This document shows positions 53,782 to 62,891 of a stretch of DNA of 64,000 nucleotides, in pieces (the first letter of the stretch is position 1; each line of letters begins with the position of its first letter). Both the position numbers and the translations under genes were made by a program. Below the pieces are notes generated by a model. That model had not been told where the DNA came from. It worked only from the letters and a program-made list of their open reading frames with translations, and searched no databases. The DNA lies in contig NZ_BMPU01000002.1 of the NCBI RefSeq assembly GCF_014647755.1, positions 248,001-312,000 on the forward strand. The letters are read 5' to 3'. This DNA is from Porphyromonas pasteri. Lineage in GTDB: Bacteria > Bacteroidota > Bacteroidia > Bacteroidales > Porphyromonadaceae.

Positions 53782-54548
53782 AGGCTGGTAGGCTCAGTGG
53801 TGGGGTGATGCTGGATATGCTGGATGACGTAGGCCGCCAGATGACAGCCGAAGAGTGCGGGCATATAGGAGACGGTGCCAGCGGTAGAGCGCTTACACTG
53901 CTCGCCCTCGATCTCCTTGACGGCATCGGAGTCCGGTAGCTCCGTGGAGAAGACCACGGGGAGTCCCTTGTGGATGCCGAACTTACGCAGGCGCTTGCGC
54001 AGGGCACGTGCCAGCGTACAGTTGTAGCTCTTATTCAGGTCGGCCTGGTGGATCTGCGTCGGGTCGCTCTTGGCGCCTGCACCCATGGAGCTGATGATCG
54101 GCAGGCCGCGCTCTATGGACTTGGCGATGAGGTGCACCTTCGGGCTCAGCGAGTCGATGGCGTCGATGACGTAGTCGTAGCGGTGACGGTCGAGGAGCTC
54201 GATCATGTTCTCATCCTTGAGGAAGGCCTCGATGACCTCCAGCTGGATGTGGGGGTTGATGGCGCGAAGGCGTGCAGCCAGGACGCTGGCTTTCGCCTCG
54301 CCGATGGTCTCGGTGGTGGCTACGAGCTGGCGATTGATATTCGAAGGCTGCACGATGTCGGCGTCGACGATGGTCATACGACCGATGCCTGCGCGGGCGA
54401 TGAGCTCGGCAGCGAAGCCACCGACACCGCCGAGACCGACGATGAGGACGTGGCACTGGGCGAGCTCGCTCACGCGCTCGTCACCGAAGAGGAGGCGGGT
54501 ACGCTCGGTCCACGCCTCGGGAGGAGTCTGTTGCTGGGGCTGGTTCAT
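53778..54548 (-). CDS. tcdA: tRNA threonylcarbamoyladenosine dehydratase TcdA
   Basis: 256 residues, E1-like fold: [32 protein letters not shown]-type nucleotide loop (~31-50), [13 protein letters not shown] (~60-72), [14 protein letters not shown] (~126-139). It cyclises t6A37 of tRNAs to ct6A. Overlaps mltG and lolD by 4 bases each. Confidence 0.93.
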   Translation of the reverse strand: MNQPQQQTPPEAWTERTRLLFGDERVSELAQCHVLIVGLGGVGGFAAELIARAGIGRMTIVDADIVQPSNINRQLVATTETIGEAKASVLAARLRAINPHIQLEVIEAFLKDENMIELLDRHRYDYVIDAIDSLSPKVHLIAKSIERGLPIISSMGAGAKSDPTQIHQADLNKSYNCTLARALRKRLRKFGIHKGLPVVFSTELPDSDAVKEIEGEQCKRSTAGTVSYMPALFGCHLAAYVIQHIQHHPTTEPTSL

Positions 54549-55651
54549 TGAATGCCTCGGTCGTTGAGGGCTTGCTGGTAGCGCTTAGCATTCAGCATGT
54601 GCACGGCGAAGGAGGAGGCGAAGTTGTGGTAGCCTGAGAAGTCTTCCTTAGCACACATATAGAGGTAGTCGTGGCTCTCGGCCGCGAGGACGCTGTCGAT
54701 GGTGCTCGTGCGGGGCTGTACGATAGGCGTCGGGGGTAGGCCTGTGACCTTGTAGGTATTGTAGGGAGAGTTCACCATGAGGTGCTCACCACGGATGCGC
54801 TTGAGGTCGAAGTTGCCGAGGGCGTACTTGACCGTGGGGTCAGACTGCAGGCGCATCTCCTTGCGTAGGCGGTTGAGATAGAGCCCAGCGATACGGCGGT
54901 ACTCATCGCGCTTGCCTGATTCGCTCTCGACGATGGAGGCGAGCGTCGTCACCTCGAGGGGATTCAGCCCGAGGCGCTCTGCCTCTTCGGTACGCTTACC
55001 CTTCCAGAAGAGCTGGTAGTGGGCATGGAGGCTGTCGAGGACTTCGCGCCCTGAGGCTGCCCAGCGTAGGGTGTGGGGCTCGCGGATGACCTCGGAGTAG
55101 AAGGCGCCGGGCTTCGTGCCATATTGCGCCATGAGGGCGGAGTCAGCGAGGAGCGTGCGGAGCGTGTCGGCCTTCACCCAGAGGTGCTGGGCGAGGAAGT
55201 CCACGAGCTCGGAGTCCTTGCGTACGGAGGGAGGCGTGAGCTTCAGTGGGCTGTCCTTCCCTTCCTTGAGGAGGGTGATAAGCTCCTGCATCGTCGTGGA
55301 GCGGAGGACTGCATAGCGACCTGGGCGCAGCGCATCGCCCGTCTCGCTAAGCCCCTGCACTGCCGCAAGGCGGTCAAAGACACGGGGGAAGCGCAGCCAG
55401 AGCTTCTTCTGCATCTGCTCACGTAGCTCGGCATAGTTGCTCCCTGGGGCTACGAGAAGGTAGGTCGTGTCGGTGGCGGGGCGACCAGCAGGTGTGGTAT
55501 AGAGATAGCCACCAGCGAGGGCTGCTGCGGCTACGATGATGAGGATCAGGATGACGAAGACGCGCGTGCCTCGGCCACGACTGCGGTGGGGCGAGGAGAA
55601 GGAGCGTCGGCCATTGAGCCGCTGGTAGTGGGCTACTGAATGCTTACTCAT
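54545..55651 (-). CDS. mltG: Endolytic murein transglycosylase MltG
   Basis: 368 residues. Basic N-terminus, one membrane helix (~30-50), LysM-like subdomain, then the YceG core: ASIVESESGKRDEYRRIAGL with the catalytic Glu (~237-256), LQSDPTVKYALG (~270-281), SPYNTYKVTGLPPTPI (~300-315). It cuts nascent glycan strands and sets their length. Overlaps tcdA by 4 bases. Confidence 0.95.
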   Translation of the reverse strand: MSKHSVAHYQRLNGRRSFSSPHRSRGRGTRVFVILILIIVAAAALAGGYLYTTPAGRPATDTTYLLVAPGSNYAELREQMQKKLWLRFPRVFDRLAAVQGLSETGDALRPGRYAVLRSTTMQELITLLKEGKDSPLKLTPPSVRKDSELVDFLAQHLWVKADTLRTLLADSALMAQYGTKPGAFYSEVIREPHTLRWAASGREVLDSLHAHYQLFWKGKRTEEAERLGLNPLEVTTLASIVESESGKRDEYRRIAGLYLNRLRKEMRLQSDPTVKYALGNFDLKRIRGEHLMVNSPYNTYKVTGLPPTPIVQPRTSTIDSVLAAESHDYLYMCAKEDFSGYHNFASSFAVHMLNAKRYQQALNDRGIQ

Positions 55652-55669
55652 ACGGAGAGGGATGTCGGA

Positions 55670-56818
55670 TTAGCGGAAGATATCGGCGGGCTCAGCGAGG
55701 CGCTTCAGCTCGCTACCGCGGATAGCATAGAAGGAGGGCAGGCTCTGGGTATTGTAGTCCTGAGCTGCGGTATGGTTGAGGTCTTGGACGCAGATCCAGG
55801 GCAGAGCGCGTGAAGCATTCTTCCACAGATAGGCGTCTTGGTCTTCGGAGACTTCGAAGATGATGAGGTCGGGATGGGCGGACTGCAGGGCGCGCAGCTC
55901 GGCGACGAGGGCGGGAGACCAGTCGCCAGCGTAGGCGGTGAAGCAGACGAGGACGGGGTGACCCTTAGCGACCTCAGCCGTGAGGGAGCGCATCTGTCCC
56001 TTCTGATCACGCAGGCGGATCTCGGGGAAGGCGACGACCTCCACGGGCGCAGCCGTCATCGTCGTGTCGGGATGGGCCTCACGCTGACGAGCACGTGCCA
56101 TAGCGATGGAGCGCAGAGCCGCCTGCTTCAGGAGCGGCGTGTAGGGGGCATTGGGGTGGAAGGCATCGTAGGCCGTGGCGACAGCGGCGAAGGCGCGGTC
56201 ATCGCCAGGATGGTCGATGGAGAAGTACGTCCCGCCGAGGTAGCTCTGGAAGAGGGCGTAGTAGGCGGCAGCGCCCTTGGGGTCGCTGAAGATATACTTG
56301 CTCGTGAGGGTGTTCTTCAGCTGCGTGGAGAGTGAGTCGATACGTGCCAGAGCGATGCCACGGTCGAGGGTGCCATTATTGAGCTGTGTGAGGATCACCT
56401 CGATAGCCTTGTCGGTGGCGGTGCGCAACTGACCGATCTCACGGATCTGCTTATTGGCCTCGTCGCCCGACTCGATCTTGTAGGTCGAGAAGAGGTCCTT
56501 GCCCGAAGCCGAGAGGGTGAGGTGCGTGACGGAGTCGGCTGCGAAGGGGATGAAGCTCTCCCCGAGACGCAGGCGGTAGAAGGCGGGATAGCTATGTGCC
56601 TCGTGACGGAAGCGGAAGCGACCCTTCTCGTCGAGAGTCACGGAGTCGATGAGCTGAGGTTCGTCGGTGTCGGTCGTTTCGAGGTAGAGCGTCTTGCCTG
56701 CGGCATCGGTGATGGTGCCTTCGGCGGTGAACTCATTGCCTCCGCTGCGGGAGCAGGAGCCGAGAGCGAGGGAGCCGAGGAGGAGAAGGAGGGAGAGGCG
56801 GAGCTTCGTCTTATTCAT
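55670..56818 (-). CDS. DUF4369/thioredoxin-like lipoprotein without CxxC
   Basis: 382 residues. Lipoprotein signal LALGSC (Cys22). DUF4369-like N-terminal part (FTAEGTITDAAGKTLYLE, ~30-47), helical middle, and a thioredoxin-fold C-terminus (PEIRLRDQKGQMRSLTAE, HPVLVCFTAYAGDWSPAL, QSLPSFYAIRG with cis-Pro). Where the active CxxC belongs the sequence is AYAGDWS, so it cannot be a disulphide reductase. Probably a binding or structural protein on the outer membrane. Confidence 0.75.
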   Translation of the reverse strand: MNKTKLRLSLLLLLGSLALGSCSRSGGNEFTAEGTITDAAGKTLYLETTDTDEPQLIDSVTLDEKGRFRFRHEAHSYPAFYRLRLGESFIPFAADSVTHLTLSASGKDLFSTYKIESGDEANKQIREIGQLRTATDKAIEVILTQLNNGTLDRGIALARIDSLSTQLKNTLTSKYIFSDPKGAAAYYALFQSYLGGTYFSIDHPGDDRAFAAVATAYDAFHPNAPYTPLLKQAALRSIAMARARQREAHPDTTMTAAPVEVVAFPEIRLRDQKGQMRSLTAEVAKGHPVLVCFTAYAGDWSPALVAELRALQSAHPDLIIFEVSEDQDAYLWKNASRALPWICVQDLNHTAAQDYNTQSLPSFYAIRGSELKRLAEPADIFR

Positions 56819-56853
56819 TGTCTGCCGTGTGAGGTATGTGATAGATGGGGCTA

Positions 56854-57867
56854 TTAGAGTGTGGGGGCGTCCCAGTGCTCGCCGGTGGCGAGGAGCATCT
56901 CCTCAGCGCGGGCGACCTCGGCGAAGAGCTCTTCGCGTGTGGCAGCCTTGAGCATGGCGATGCGTACGGGGCGGAAGTTATCGATACCCTTGAAGATAGG
57001 GCTGGCGGCTATATGGCGGCGGCTGTGGAGGATGCCACGGCGCTCGTCGAGCTTGCGGATGTTGTTGTCGACGAGCTGACGGAGTACGTCGACGTAGAAG
57101 GCCTTCGGGTGGCGGGGAGCAGGCTCGCCCGTCTGGAGGTAGTGCTTCATCTCCTCGAAGATCCAGGGCTGGCCGATGGTAGCACGTCCGACCATCACGG
57201 CATCGACGCCGTAGGTGCCGAAGGCACGCTTCACCTCTTCGCCCGTGGTGATGTCACCATTGCCGATGATAGGGATGTGCATACGCGGGTTCTCCTTCAC
57301 CTTGCCGATGAGCGTCCAGTCGGCAGAGCCGGTGTACATCTGGGCGCGGGTACGGCCGTGGATGGTGAGGGCTTGGATGCCCACGTCCTGGAGGGCTTCG
57401 GCCAGCTCAACGATGATCTTACTATCGTTGTCCCAGCCGAGGCGGGTCTTTACGGTGACGGGGATCTTCACGGCCTTGACGATCTCGCTGACGATGCGGA
57501 GCATGACGTCGGGACAGCGGAGCATACCGCTACCAGCGCCCTTGCCAGCGACACGCTTGACGGGGCACCCGAAGTTCAGGTCCAGCACCTCGGGGCCGGC
57601 GGTCTCGGCGATACGGGCAGCTTCGACCATAGGCTCGACCTCGCGGCCGTAGATCTGGATGGCTACGGGGCGCTCTTCGGTGCTGATCTCGAGCTTGCGC
57701 GTCGTGCCAGCGACCTGACGGATGAGGGCGTCAGCACTGAGGAACTCGGTGTAGACCATATCTGCACCGAAGCGGCGACAGAGGAGACGGAAGGCGGCAT
57801 CCGTCACATCCTCCATAGGGGCCAGTAGTAGGGGGCGCTCCCCGAGATCGACCGTACCTATTTTCAT
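56854..57867 (-). CDS. dusB: tRNA-dihydrouridine synthase DusB-type
   Basis: 337 residues. LLAPMEDVTDAAFRLLC (~14-30), FGCPVKRVAGKGAGSGML with the catalytic Cys (~97-114), HGRTRAQMY (~175-183) and the FMN phosphate loop GNGDITTG, VMVGRATIGQPWIF. It reduces uridines in tRNA. Overlaps the SulP gene by 4 bases. Confidence 0.93.
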   Translation of the reverse strand: MKIGTVDLGERPLLLAPMEDVTDAAFRLLCRRFGADMVYTEFLSADALIRQVAGTTRKLEISTEERPVAIQIYGREVEPMVEAARIAETAGPEVLDLNFGCPVKRVAGKGAGSGMLRCPDVMLRIVSEIVKAVKIPVTVKTRLGWDNDSKIIVELAEALQDVGIQALTIHGRTRAQMYTGSADWTLIGKVKENPRMHIPIIGNGDITTGEEVKRAFGTYGVDAVMVGRATIGQPWIFEEMKHYLQTGEPAPRHPKAFYVDVLRQLVDNNIRKLDERRGILHSRRHIAASPIFKGIDNFRPVRIAMLKAATREELFAEVARAEEMLLATGEHWDAPTL

Positions 57868-59558
57868 TCGCTTATATGGGCTATGTATTGGGAGGCCGTC
57901 GTGAGGGCCTCGTGGATATTGGGGCAGATGTAGGTGTCACCGATGAGGTCGGCGATACCTGTGGCACGCAGGGTCTCATGGACGCTGGGGCGCACGCCCG
58001 AGAGGACGAGCTGGATGCCCTCAGCCTGTGAGGTCTCGATGAGAATGCGGAGGTTGCGCACGGCCGTCGAGTCCATGAAGGGCACCTGACGCATACGCAG
58101 GATGCGCACCTTCGGGCGCGCCTTGGTGGCGAGGACGATCTCCTCGAAGCGGTTGGCGATACCGAAGAAGAAGGGTCCTTCGATCTCGTAGACCTCGACA
58201 CCCTTCGGCAGGTCGAGGGCTTCCTCACGACCTGCGAGCTGGCCGTCATCCTCGGAGCTGTGTACGTGGAGCTTGTCGCGGGAGACGACGATGCGCGTGG
58301 ACTCGATGATACGGCGCATGAAGAGGAGCATGGAGAGTAGGAGCCCCAGCTCGATAGCTATGGTGAGGTCGAAGAGTACCGTGAGGAAGAAGGTGACGGC
58401 AAGCACGGCGATATCGCTCTTCGGGCCACGCAGCGAAGCGCGTACCGAGCGCCATCCGCTCATATTATACGAGATGACGACGAGCACACCCGAGAGGCAG
58501 GCCATAGGGATGTAGGCCATCAAGGGCATGAGGAAGAGGAAGATGAGCAGAAGGACCAGAGCGTGGGTGATGCCTGCGATGGGCGTGCGGGCGCCGTTGT
58601 TGATGTTGGTCATCGTGCGGGCGATAGCTCCTGTGACGGGGATCCCACCGAAGAAGGGCACGATGATGTTCGCTACGCCCTGGGCCATCAGCTCGGTATT
58701 CGAGCGGTGGCGCTCACCGATGACCCCGTCAGCGACGCTGGCAGAGAGGAGGGACTCGATAGCGCCAAGGAGGGCGATGGTGAAGGCGGGGCCGATGAGG
58801 TGCTGCATAGTCGCCCAGCTCAGCTCGGGCACGACGAGGTCGGGGATCTTCGAGGAGATCGTGTAGCGGTCGCCGATGGTGTCGAGGCCCGTGACGCCAG
58901 CATACTCCTTGAGGAGGTAGCAGACGATGGTCATCACGATGATGGCGACGAGGGAGCCAGGGACGACCTTCGTGACGCGTGGGGTGAGCTGGATGAGGAG
59001 GATGCTCCCCAGACCGATGGCGAGCGTAGGCAGGTGGACGGAGCCGAGTGAGGAGAGGAGGACGCCCCACTTCGGTACAAACTCCTTCGGTAGACCCGTC
59101 AGCCCGAGGCCGAGGAGGTCATTGACCTGCGTGGTGAAGATGGTCACAGCGATACCAGCCGTGAAGCCTAAGATAATCGGATAGGGGATGAACTTGATGA
59201 GCGATCCGAGCTTCAGCGCGCCCATCAGCAGGAGGAGGATACCCGCCATCAGCGTGGCGATGAGTAGTCCGCCCTGACCGTATTCGCCGATGATGCCGAG
59301 GACGATGATGATGAAGGCCCCCGTAGGCCCCCCGATCTGCACGGAGCTACCCCCGAGAGCCGAGACGATGAGCCCCCCGAGGACGGCGGTGATAAGCCCC
59401 ACTTCGGGCGATACCCCGCTGGCGATAGCGAATGCGATGGCCATAGGTAGGGCGACGATCCCCACGATGAGCCCCGCTAAGAGGTCACGCGTGAGGCCCT
59501 GCCGCGTGTAGCCCTTGAGGCTATCGATGAGCATGGGGCGGAAGTTCAAGCGCTGCAT
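57864..59558 (-). CDS. SulP-family anion transporter with STAS domain
   Basis: 564 residues. DLLAGLIVGIVALPMAIAFA (~24-43), ~10-12 helices to about residue 410, including PTGAFIIIVLGII and NIIVPFFGGIPVTGAIART (~295-313), then a cytosolic STAS domain (~440-555) with FMDSTAVRNLRIL. SulP members carry sulfate, bicarbonate or dicarboxylates; the substrate is open. First gene of a nine-gene minus-strand operon ending with the small membrane protein at 51182. Confidence 0.9.
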   Translation of the reverse strand: MQRLNFRPMLIDSLKGYTRQGLTRDLLAGLIVGIVALPMAIAFAIASGVSPEVGLITAVLGGLIVSALGGSSVQIGGPTGAFIIIVLGIIGEYGQGGLLIATLMAGILLLLMGALKLGSLIKFIPYPIILGFTAGIAVTIFTTQVNDLLGLGLTGLPKEFVPKWGVLLSSLGSVHLPTLAIGLGSILLIQLTPRVTKVVPGSLVAIIVMTIVCYLLKEYAGVTGLDTIGDRYTISSKIPDLVVPELSWATMQHLIGPAFTIALLGAIESLLSASVADGVIGERHRSNTELMAQGVANIIVPFFGGIPVTGAIARTMTNINNGARTPIAGITHALVLLLIFLFLMPLMAYIPMACLSGVLVVISYNMSGWRSVRASLRGPKSDIAVLAVTFFLTVLFDLTIAIELGLLLSMLLFMRRIIESTRIVVSRDKLHVHSSEDDGQLAGREEALDLPKGVEVYEIEGPFFFGIANRFEEIVLATKARPKVRILRMRQVPFMDSTAVRNLRILIETSQAEGIQLVLSGVRPSVHETLRATGIADLIGDTYICPNIHEALTTASQYIAHISE

Positions 59559-59610
59559 GTCGAGTAAAAAGTAGGTTTTCTTCCTATACGATTAAATAGC
59601 TGTTAGGTTA

Positions 59611-59618
59611 CAAAGATA
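59611..59618 (-). promoter_or_regulatory. -7 element of the nine-gene SulP-hemB operon
   Basis: TATCTTTG on the minus strand 53 bases before the SulP start. No TTG at the ideal distance. 59619-59794 holds nothing else I can support. Confidence 0.6.
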
Positions 59619-59794
59619 AGGAAAAGCCCCCGTGCCTCTGGGGGCGCTGACCTCGTGGGCAGGGCTTGCGCATCGAAATCCTCCCGTGCCGTTGGCGTCT
59701 ATACGCTGCATTGTATGCACGTGTACTTCTCCTGCTCATCGCGACCTCTGCATATCCTATTACTCGCCCAGTGAGGATAGAGCCAAAGACAAGA

Positions 59795-59820
59795 CAGGAG
59801 AAGGCGATTGCCTTCTCCTG
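59795..59820 (-). terminator. Terminator of the paralogous secreted-protein pair
   Basis: A perfect 11-bp stem (CAGGAGAAGGC with its complement) and a 4-base loop; on the minus strand it is followed by TCTTGTCTTTGG. Confidence 0.7.
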
Positions 59821-59896
59821 CTATTTTGATTGAGGTAGTCCCCGTGTCAAGGTGGGCTTCCGTATGCTTTACCCGAGGCTGTATAAGGAGCTTCCC

Positions 59897-60511
59897 CTAC
59901 TTCTTCACGCGTCGTAGCGTGCAGACCTCAGCGTCATACGGGACCGATAGATAATCAGGTATGATCACAGGACGATCGATTCCGACCAAGTGACTTCGGC
60001 GTACTACTATCGTATCGTGTGCAGCATTCAAGCAGAGAAGCACATTGGCAAGTTCCTGATAAGGCTTGTCAGCTTTACCATAGAAGAAAGGCATTCTGTA
60101 AACATTTAATTGTAGAGAGCTCTTCTCTCTGTCCCAGACAAACCCCCAGCCTTGAATAAAGGAGGTCCCAGGAAGGAAGGAGTCCGTCGGGGTGATACAC
60201 GCTTTACCATTCTTTGTGATTGATAGCTCTAAGCCAAGAGCATCGTACCAGTAGGAATCGTAATAGTTTGCCTTTTTCTGCACGATGATACGGGCACGCC
60301 ACTGGTGGTCGCCAAAGCCCGTACCTTCCCATTCACCTGCGAACTTATCGAGGTCATGGTGTCGGTCCTCAAAGTAGTAGCCTTCAGGGTTGCCACGGTT
60401 GTTATCCGACACGCGCGTGAAGTCGCGCAAGGCTGCGACCTTCGTCTGAGCAGAGACCCTCGCTCCAGAGAGGAGCAGTATGAGGGATAAGAGCCTAATT
60501 AGCTTGGTCAT
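59897..60511 (-). CDS. Secreted protein, LDKFxGEWEGTG family, copy 2
   Basis: 204 residues from MTKLIRLLSLILLLSG, a signal peptide ending VSAQT; a longer start at 60568 adds only 19 non-hydrophobic residues. Shared with the next gene: VAALRD, GYYFEDRHHDLDKFAGEWEG, ALGLELS, PGTSFIQG and the identical end EVCTLRRVKK. No domain recognised; possibly a small beta-barrel (lipocalin-like) protein. 72 bases downstream of its paralogue. Confidence 0.7.
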   Translation of the reverse strand: MTKLIRLLSLILLLSGARVSAQTKVAALRDFTRVSDNNRGNPEGYYFEDRHHDLDKFAGEWEGTGFGDHQWRARIIVQKKANYYDSYWYDALGLELSITKNGKACITPTDSFLPGTSFIQGWGFVWDREKSSLQLNVYRMPFFYGKADKPYQELANVLLCLNAAHDTIVVRRSHLVGIDRPVIIPDYLSVPYDAEVCTLRRVKK

Positions 60512-60583
60512 AGTAAAAAGGGGCGGGTTTATTCGGTGAGTAGTTCGGGTGACGAGTTGGTGTATCAAACAGGGGGAGTTCCC

Positions 60584-61228
60584 CTACTTCTTCACGCGCC
60601 GTAGCGTACAGACCTCAGCCAGATAGCCCCCAGAGGGGATATAATCTGGGATGTTCGCACTGTACTCTATCTCGATAGTATATCCCCGCCGTATCACGAT
60701 CGTGTCATGGGTAGCATTGATATAGAGAAGCACTTCGACTGTCCCTCGGTAAGGCTCATCAGATACACCATAAGCGAAGAGGACTTTATAAATGTTAGGA
60801 TCTACAGCCTGCTGCTGCTTCACCCATCGAAGCCCAAATCCTTGTATAAAAGAGGTCCCAGGGATTAAATCCCTGGTCGGCGTGATAGCGTCCTTGCCAT
60901 CCTTCTTGATTGATAGCTCTAAGCCGAGGGCATCAGACCAATAGAAATTGTGGCAGTTCGCTTTCTTTTGCACCGCGATACGGGTACGCCACTGATAGCC
61001 ACCAAAGCCAGTACCCTCCCACTCACCTACGAACTTGTCGAGGTCGTGGTGTTGGTCCTCAAAGTAGTAGCCTCGAGAATTGTAGTAATTGTTTACTGCC
61101 ACTTGGTGGTAGTCGCGCAAGGCTGCGACCTGCGTCTGAGCATATCCTTCATTAGAGGGGAGAAAGAGTGCGAAGAATAGTAAGACCGATAGCGCTCTTA
61201 CGGCCGAGGGGATCGGATGGGTGAGCAT
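60584..61228 (-). CDS. Secreted protein, LDKFxGEWEGTG family, copy 1
   Basis: 214 residues from MLTHPIPSAVRALSVLLFFA (signal peptide ending GYAQT). A start at 61294 (MALFTLREY) is also possible; one at 61438 is excluded by the -7 element at 61321. Alignable with copy 2 over the full length, so this is a tandem duplication that has since diverged. Function unknown; strong conservation of HHDLDKF-x-GEWEGTGFG suggests a binding site. Confidence 0.7.
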   Translation of the reverse strand: MLTHPIPSAVRALSVLLFFALFLPSNEGYAQTQVAALRDYHQVAVNNYYNSRGYYFEDQHHDLDKFVGEWEGTGFGGYQWRTRIAVQKKANCHNFYWSDALGLELSIKKDGKDAITPTRDLIPGTSFIQGFGLRWVKQQQAVDPNIYKVLFAYGVSDEPYRGTVEVLLYINATHDTIVIRRGYTIEIEYSANIPDYIPSGGYLAEVCTLRRVKK

Positions 61229-61320
61229 CTTGAATTGGCGTCCGACTTGTCGGGTAGCTTTGATCGTGTATTCTCTGAGAGTAAAGAGAGCCATAGAGTA
61301 GCTGTAAGTGTTAGATGACT

Positions 61321-61328
61321 CAAAGGTA
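61321..61328 (-). promoter_or_regulatory. -7 element of the paralogous secreted-protein operon
   Basis: TACCTTTG on the minus strand, 27 bases before the ATG at 61294 and 93 before the one at 61228. Confidence 0.6.
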
Positions 61329-61404
61329 ATAAGTTTTCCCTTGGATTTTAGGGGAGAAAAAGGGGTGACGAGTAGCGGGATAATTTCATCCGAGTGCGGG
61401 GAAG

Positions 61405-61612
61405 AGTCGCGGACGAGTAGTAGAAAAGCTTTGTCCACGTGTGTGGCTCTAAAATCTACGTACGTGGATCATAGAGATTACGTGCCGAGTCCTTAGGACT
61501 ACGTACGTGGACAGAGAAAATGCCGTAGAGGAAGGGGCTTTTTCTTCGTGAAGGAGGAGGCTTTTCCTCCCGCTGGATGAGAAAAATCCCCGCGATAGGC
61601 GAGGGGCTCGGA
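61405..61612 (-). repeat. Partial MITE-like repeat, copy D
   Basis: Same orientation as copy A: GGACGAGTAGTAGAAAAG, ACGTA/ACGTG motifs in ~21-base steps, and the GCTGGATGAGAAAAA...GCGAGGGGCTCG arm. Both termini and all CTATATAG units are missing, so it is a decayed fragment. It fills most of the gap between two genes. Confidence 0.65.
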
Positions 61613-61663
61613 CTATGGCGGGGAAGAGGGATGCTGTGCTGGGGCGGGCAGGTGTGTCGTGGC

Positions 61664-62566
61664 TTAGCTCGGTGTCGCGCCTTCGCCTGCCTGGAGCTTC
61701 TTGCGGTACTCGGTGGGTGTGAGGCCCGTCTGCTGCTTGACGAACTTGCCGAAGAAGGCAAGGCTCGAGAAGCCCTGCTGGAAGGCAATCTCCTTAGCTG
61801 TCTTGCTTGAGTAGCGTAGCTCCTGCGTGATGGCGCGCATCATGTACTGATGGATGAAGTGGATGGGTGTCTCTCCCGTTTGCTCCTTGATGATGCGTGA
61901 GAGGTACTTCGGCGTGAGGTTCATCAGGGTAGCGACCTCCGAGACGGAGCGTATGTGCCCGCGTCGCATGCCCAGCAGGTCGAAGAAGAGGCGCATCTGC
62001 TGGTTGGCACGGGTCAGGTCTTGCGGGGTCGCTTGGCGGATCTCTTCGCTGACCTCACGGATGAAGGAGTAGAGGAGCGCCTGGATATGGATGTGCAGGA
62101 GTTCGTCACGGAAGAGGGGATTGGGCGAGTGACAAAGCTTGTAGATCTGCTGGTGGTAGATCTTGGTCACGCTCAGCGCTTCCTCGCTGAGGGTGTGGAT
62201 GGGAGACTGGCGTACATAGTCCGCGATGCTCCATACCATGGTATTCAGCGCCTCGGTCGCCGCGATGAGCTCCCATGAGAGTCCCATAAGGACCAGATCG
62301 GCATCGCTCGAGGCGAGGCATTCCTCGATGAGAGAGCCCTCTTGGTAGCTGAAGCTCTGCCCCTGCTTCAGGCGATACTGCAGGCCGTCGACCGTGATCA
62401 GTGCTGCCCCTTGGCGGCAGTAGATCGCCATGCCGAAGCGCATGCGTGCGCCTATCATACGCTCGGGGAGCGTGTGCAGGCTATTGGCAAAGAGGAACTT
62501 GTCATGGCAGTAGTCTATGCCAGGATCTCCCTTGAAGTCATTGGTCGTCCACTCGTGCGGCTGCAT
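61664..62566 (-). CDS. AraC-family transcriptional regulator
   Basis: About 300 residues from MQPHEWTTND; the longer start at 62671 would lie upstream of the TACCTTTA element at 62605. An N-terminal cupin-like sensing part (AALITVDGLQYRLKQGQSF, ~55-73) and a C-terminal double HTH: SEVATLMNLTPKYLSRIIKE (~205-224) and AKEIAFQQGFSSLAFFGKFV (~255-274), ending PTEYRKKL. Ligand and targets unknown; murD is divergent. Confidence 0.87.
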   Translation of the reverse strand: MQPHEWTTNDFKGDPGIDYCHDKFLFANSLHTLPERMIGARMRFGMAIYCRQGAALITVDGLQYRLKQGQSFSYQEGSLIEECLASSDADLVLMGLSWELIAATEALNTMVWSIADYVRQSPIHTLSEEALSVTKIYHQQIYKLCHSPNPLFRDELLHIHIQALLYSFIREVSEEIRQATPQDLTRANQQMRLFFDLLGMRRGHIRSVSEVATLMNLTPKYLSRIIKEQTGETPIHFIHQYMMRAITQELRYSSKTAKEIAFQQGFSSLAFFGKFVKQQTGLTPTEYRKKLQAGEGATPS

Positions 62567-62604
62567 CTTGTCTCGGTAATGTGTCGGGGCTGTATTTGTG
62601 GGTG

Positions 62605-62612
62605 TAAAGGTA
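62605..62612 (-). promoter_or_regulatory. -7-like element of the AraC-type gene
   Basis: TACCTTTA on the minus strand, about 39 bases before the start at 62566; one mismatch to TAnnTTTG. Confidence 0.4.
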
Positions 62613-62891
62613 GGGGATATATGTGATATCTCGCTGTTGTCTAAATGTCGCATGGAGCGGGTAAAGCTCATCCTTTCTTCACATCGAGGGGGAGGGTGGG
62701 GGAGAAAAAGCGACTATTTGCCCCCTCCGTGCAAAGGCGTATCGCTCCTTCCCCGCGCGAGTGCGCACGCATACAGCTTGCATATATGGGCGAAAATGAC
62801 GAAAATTGTAGTCTAAAAGCAGGCTATGCGAGGTAGGGTGAAGAGGTCCTTTGCCCTACCTCCCATTGCACCCCATAGCAAGACAAATAAG

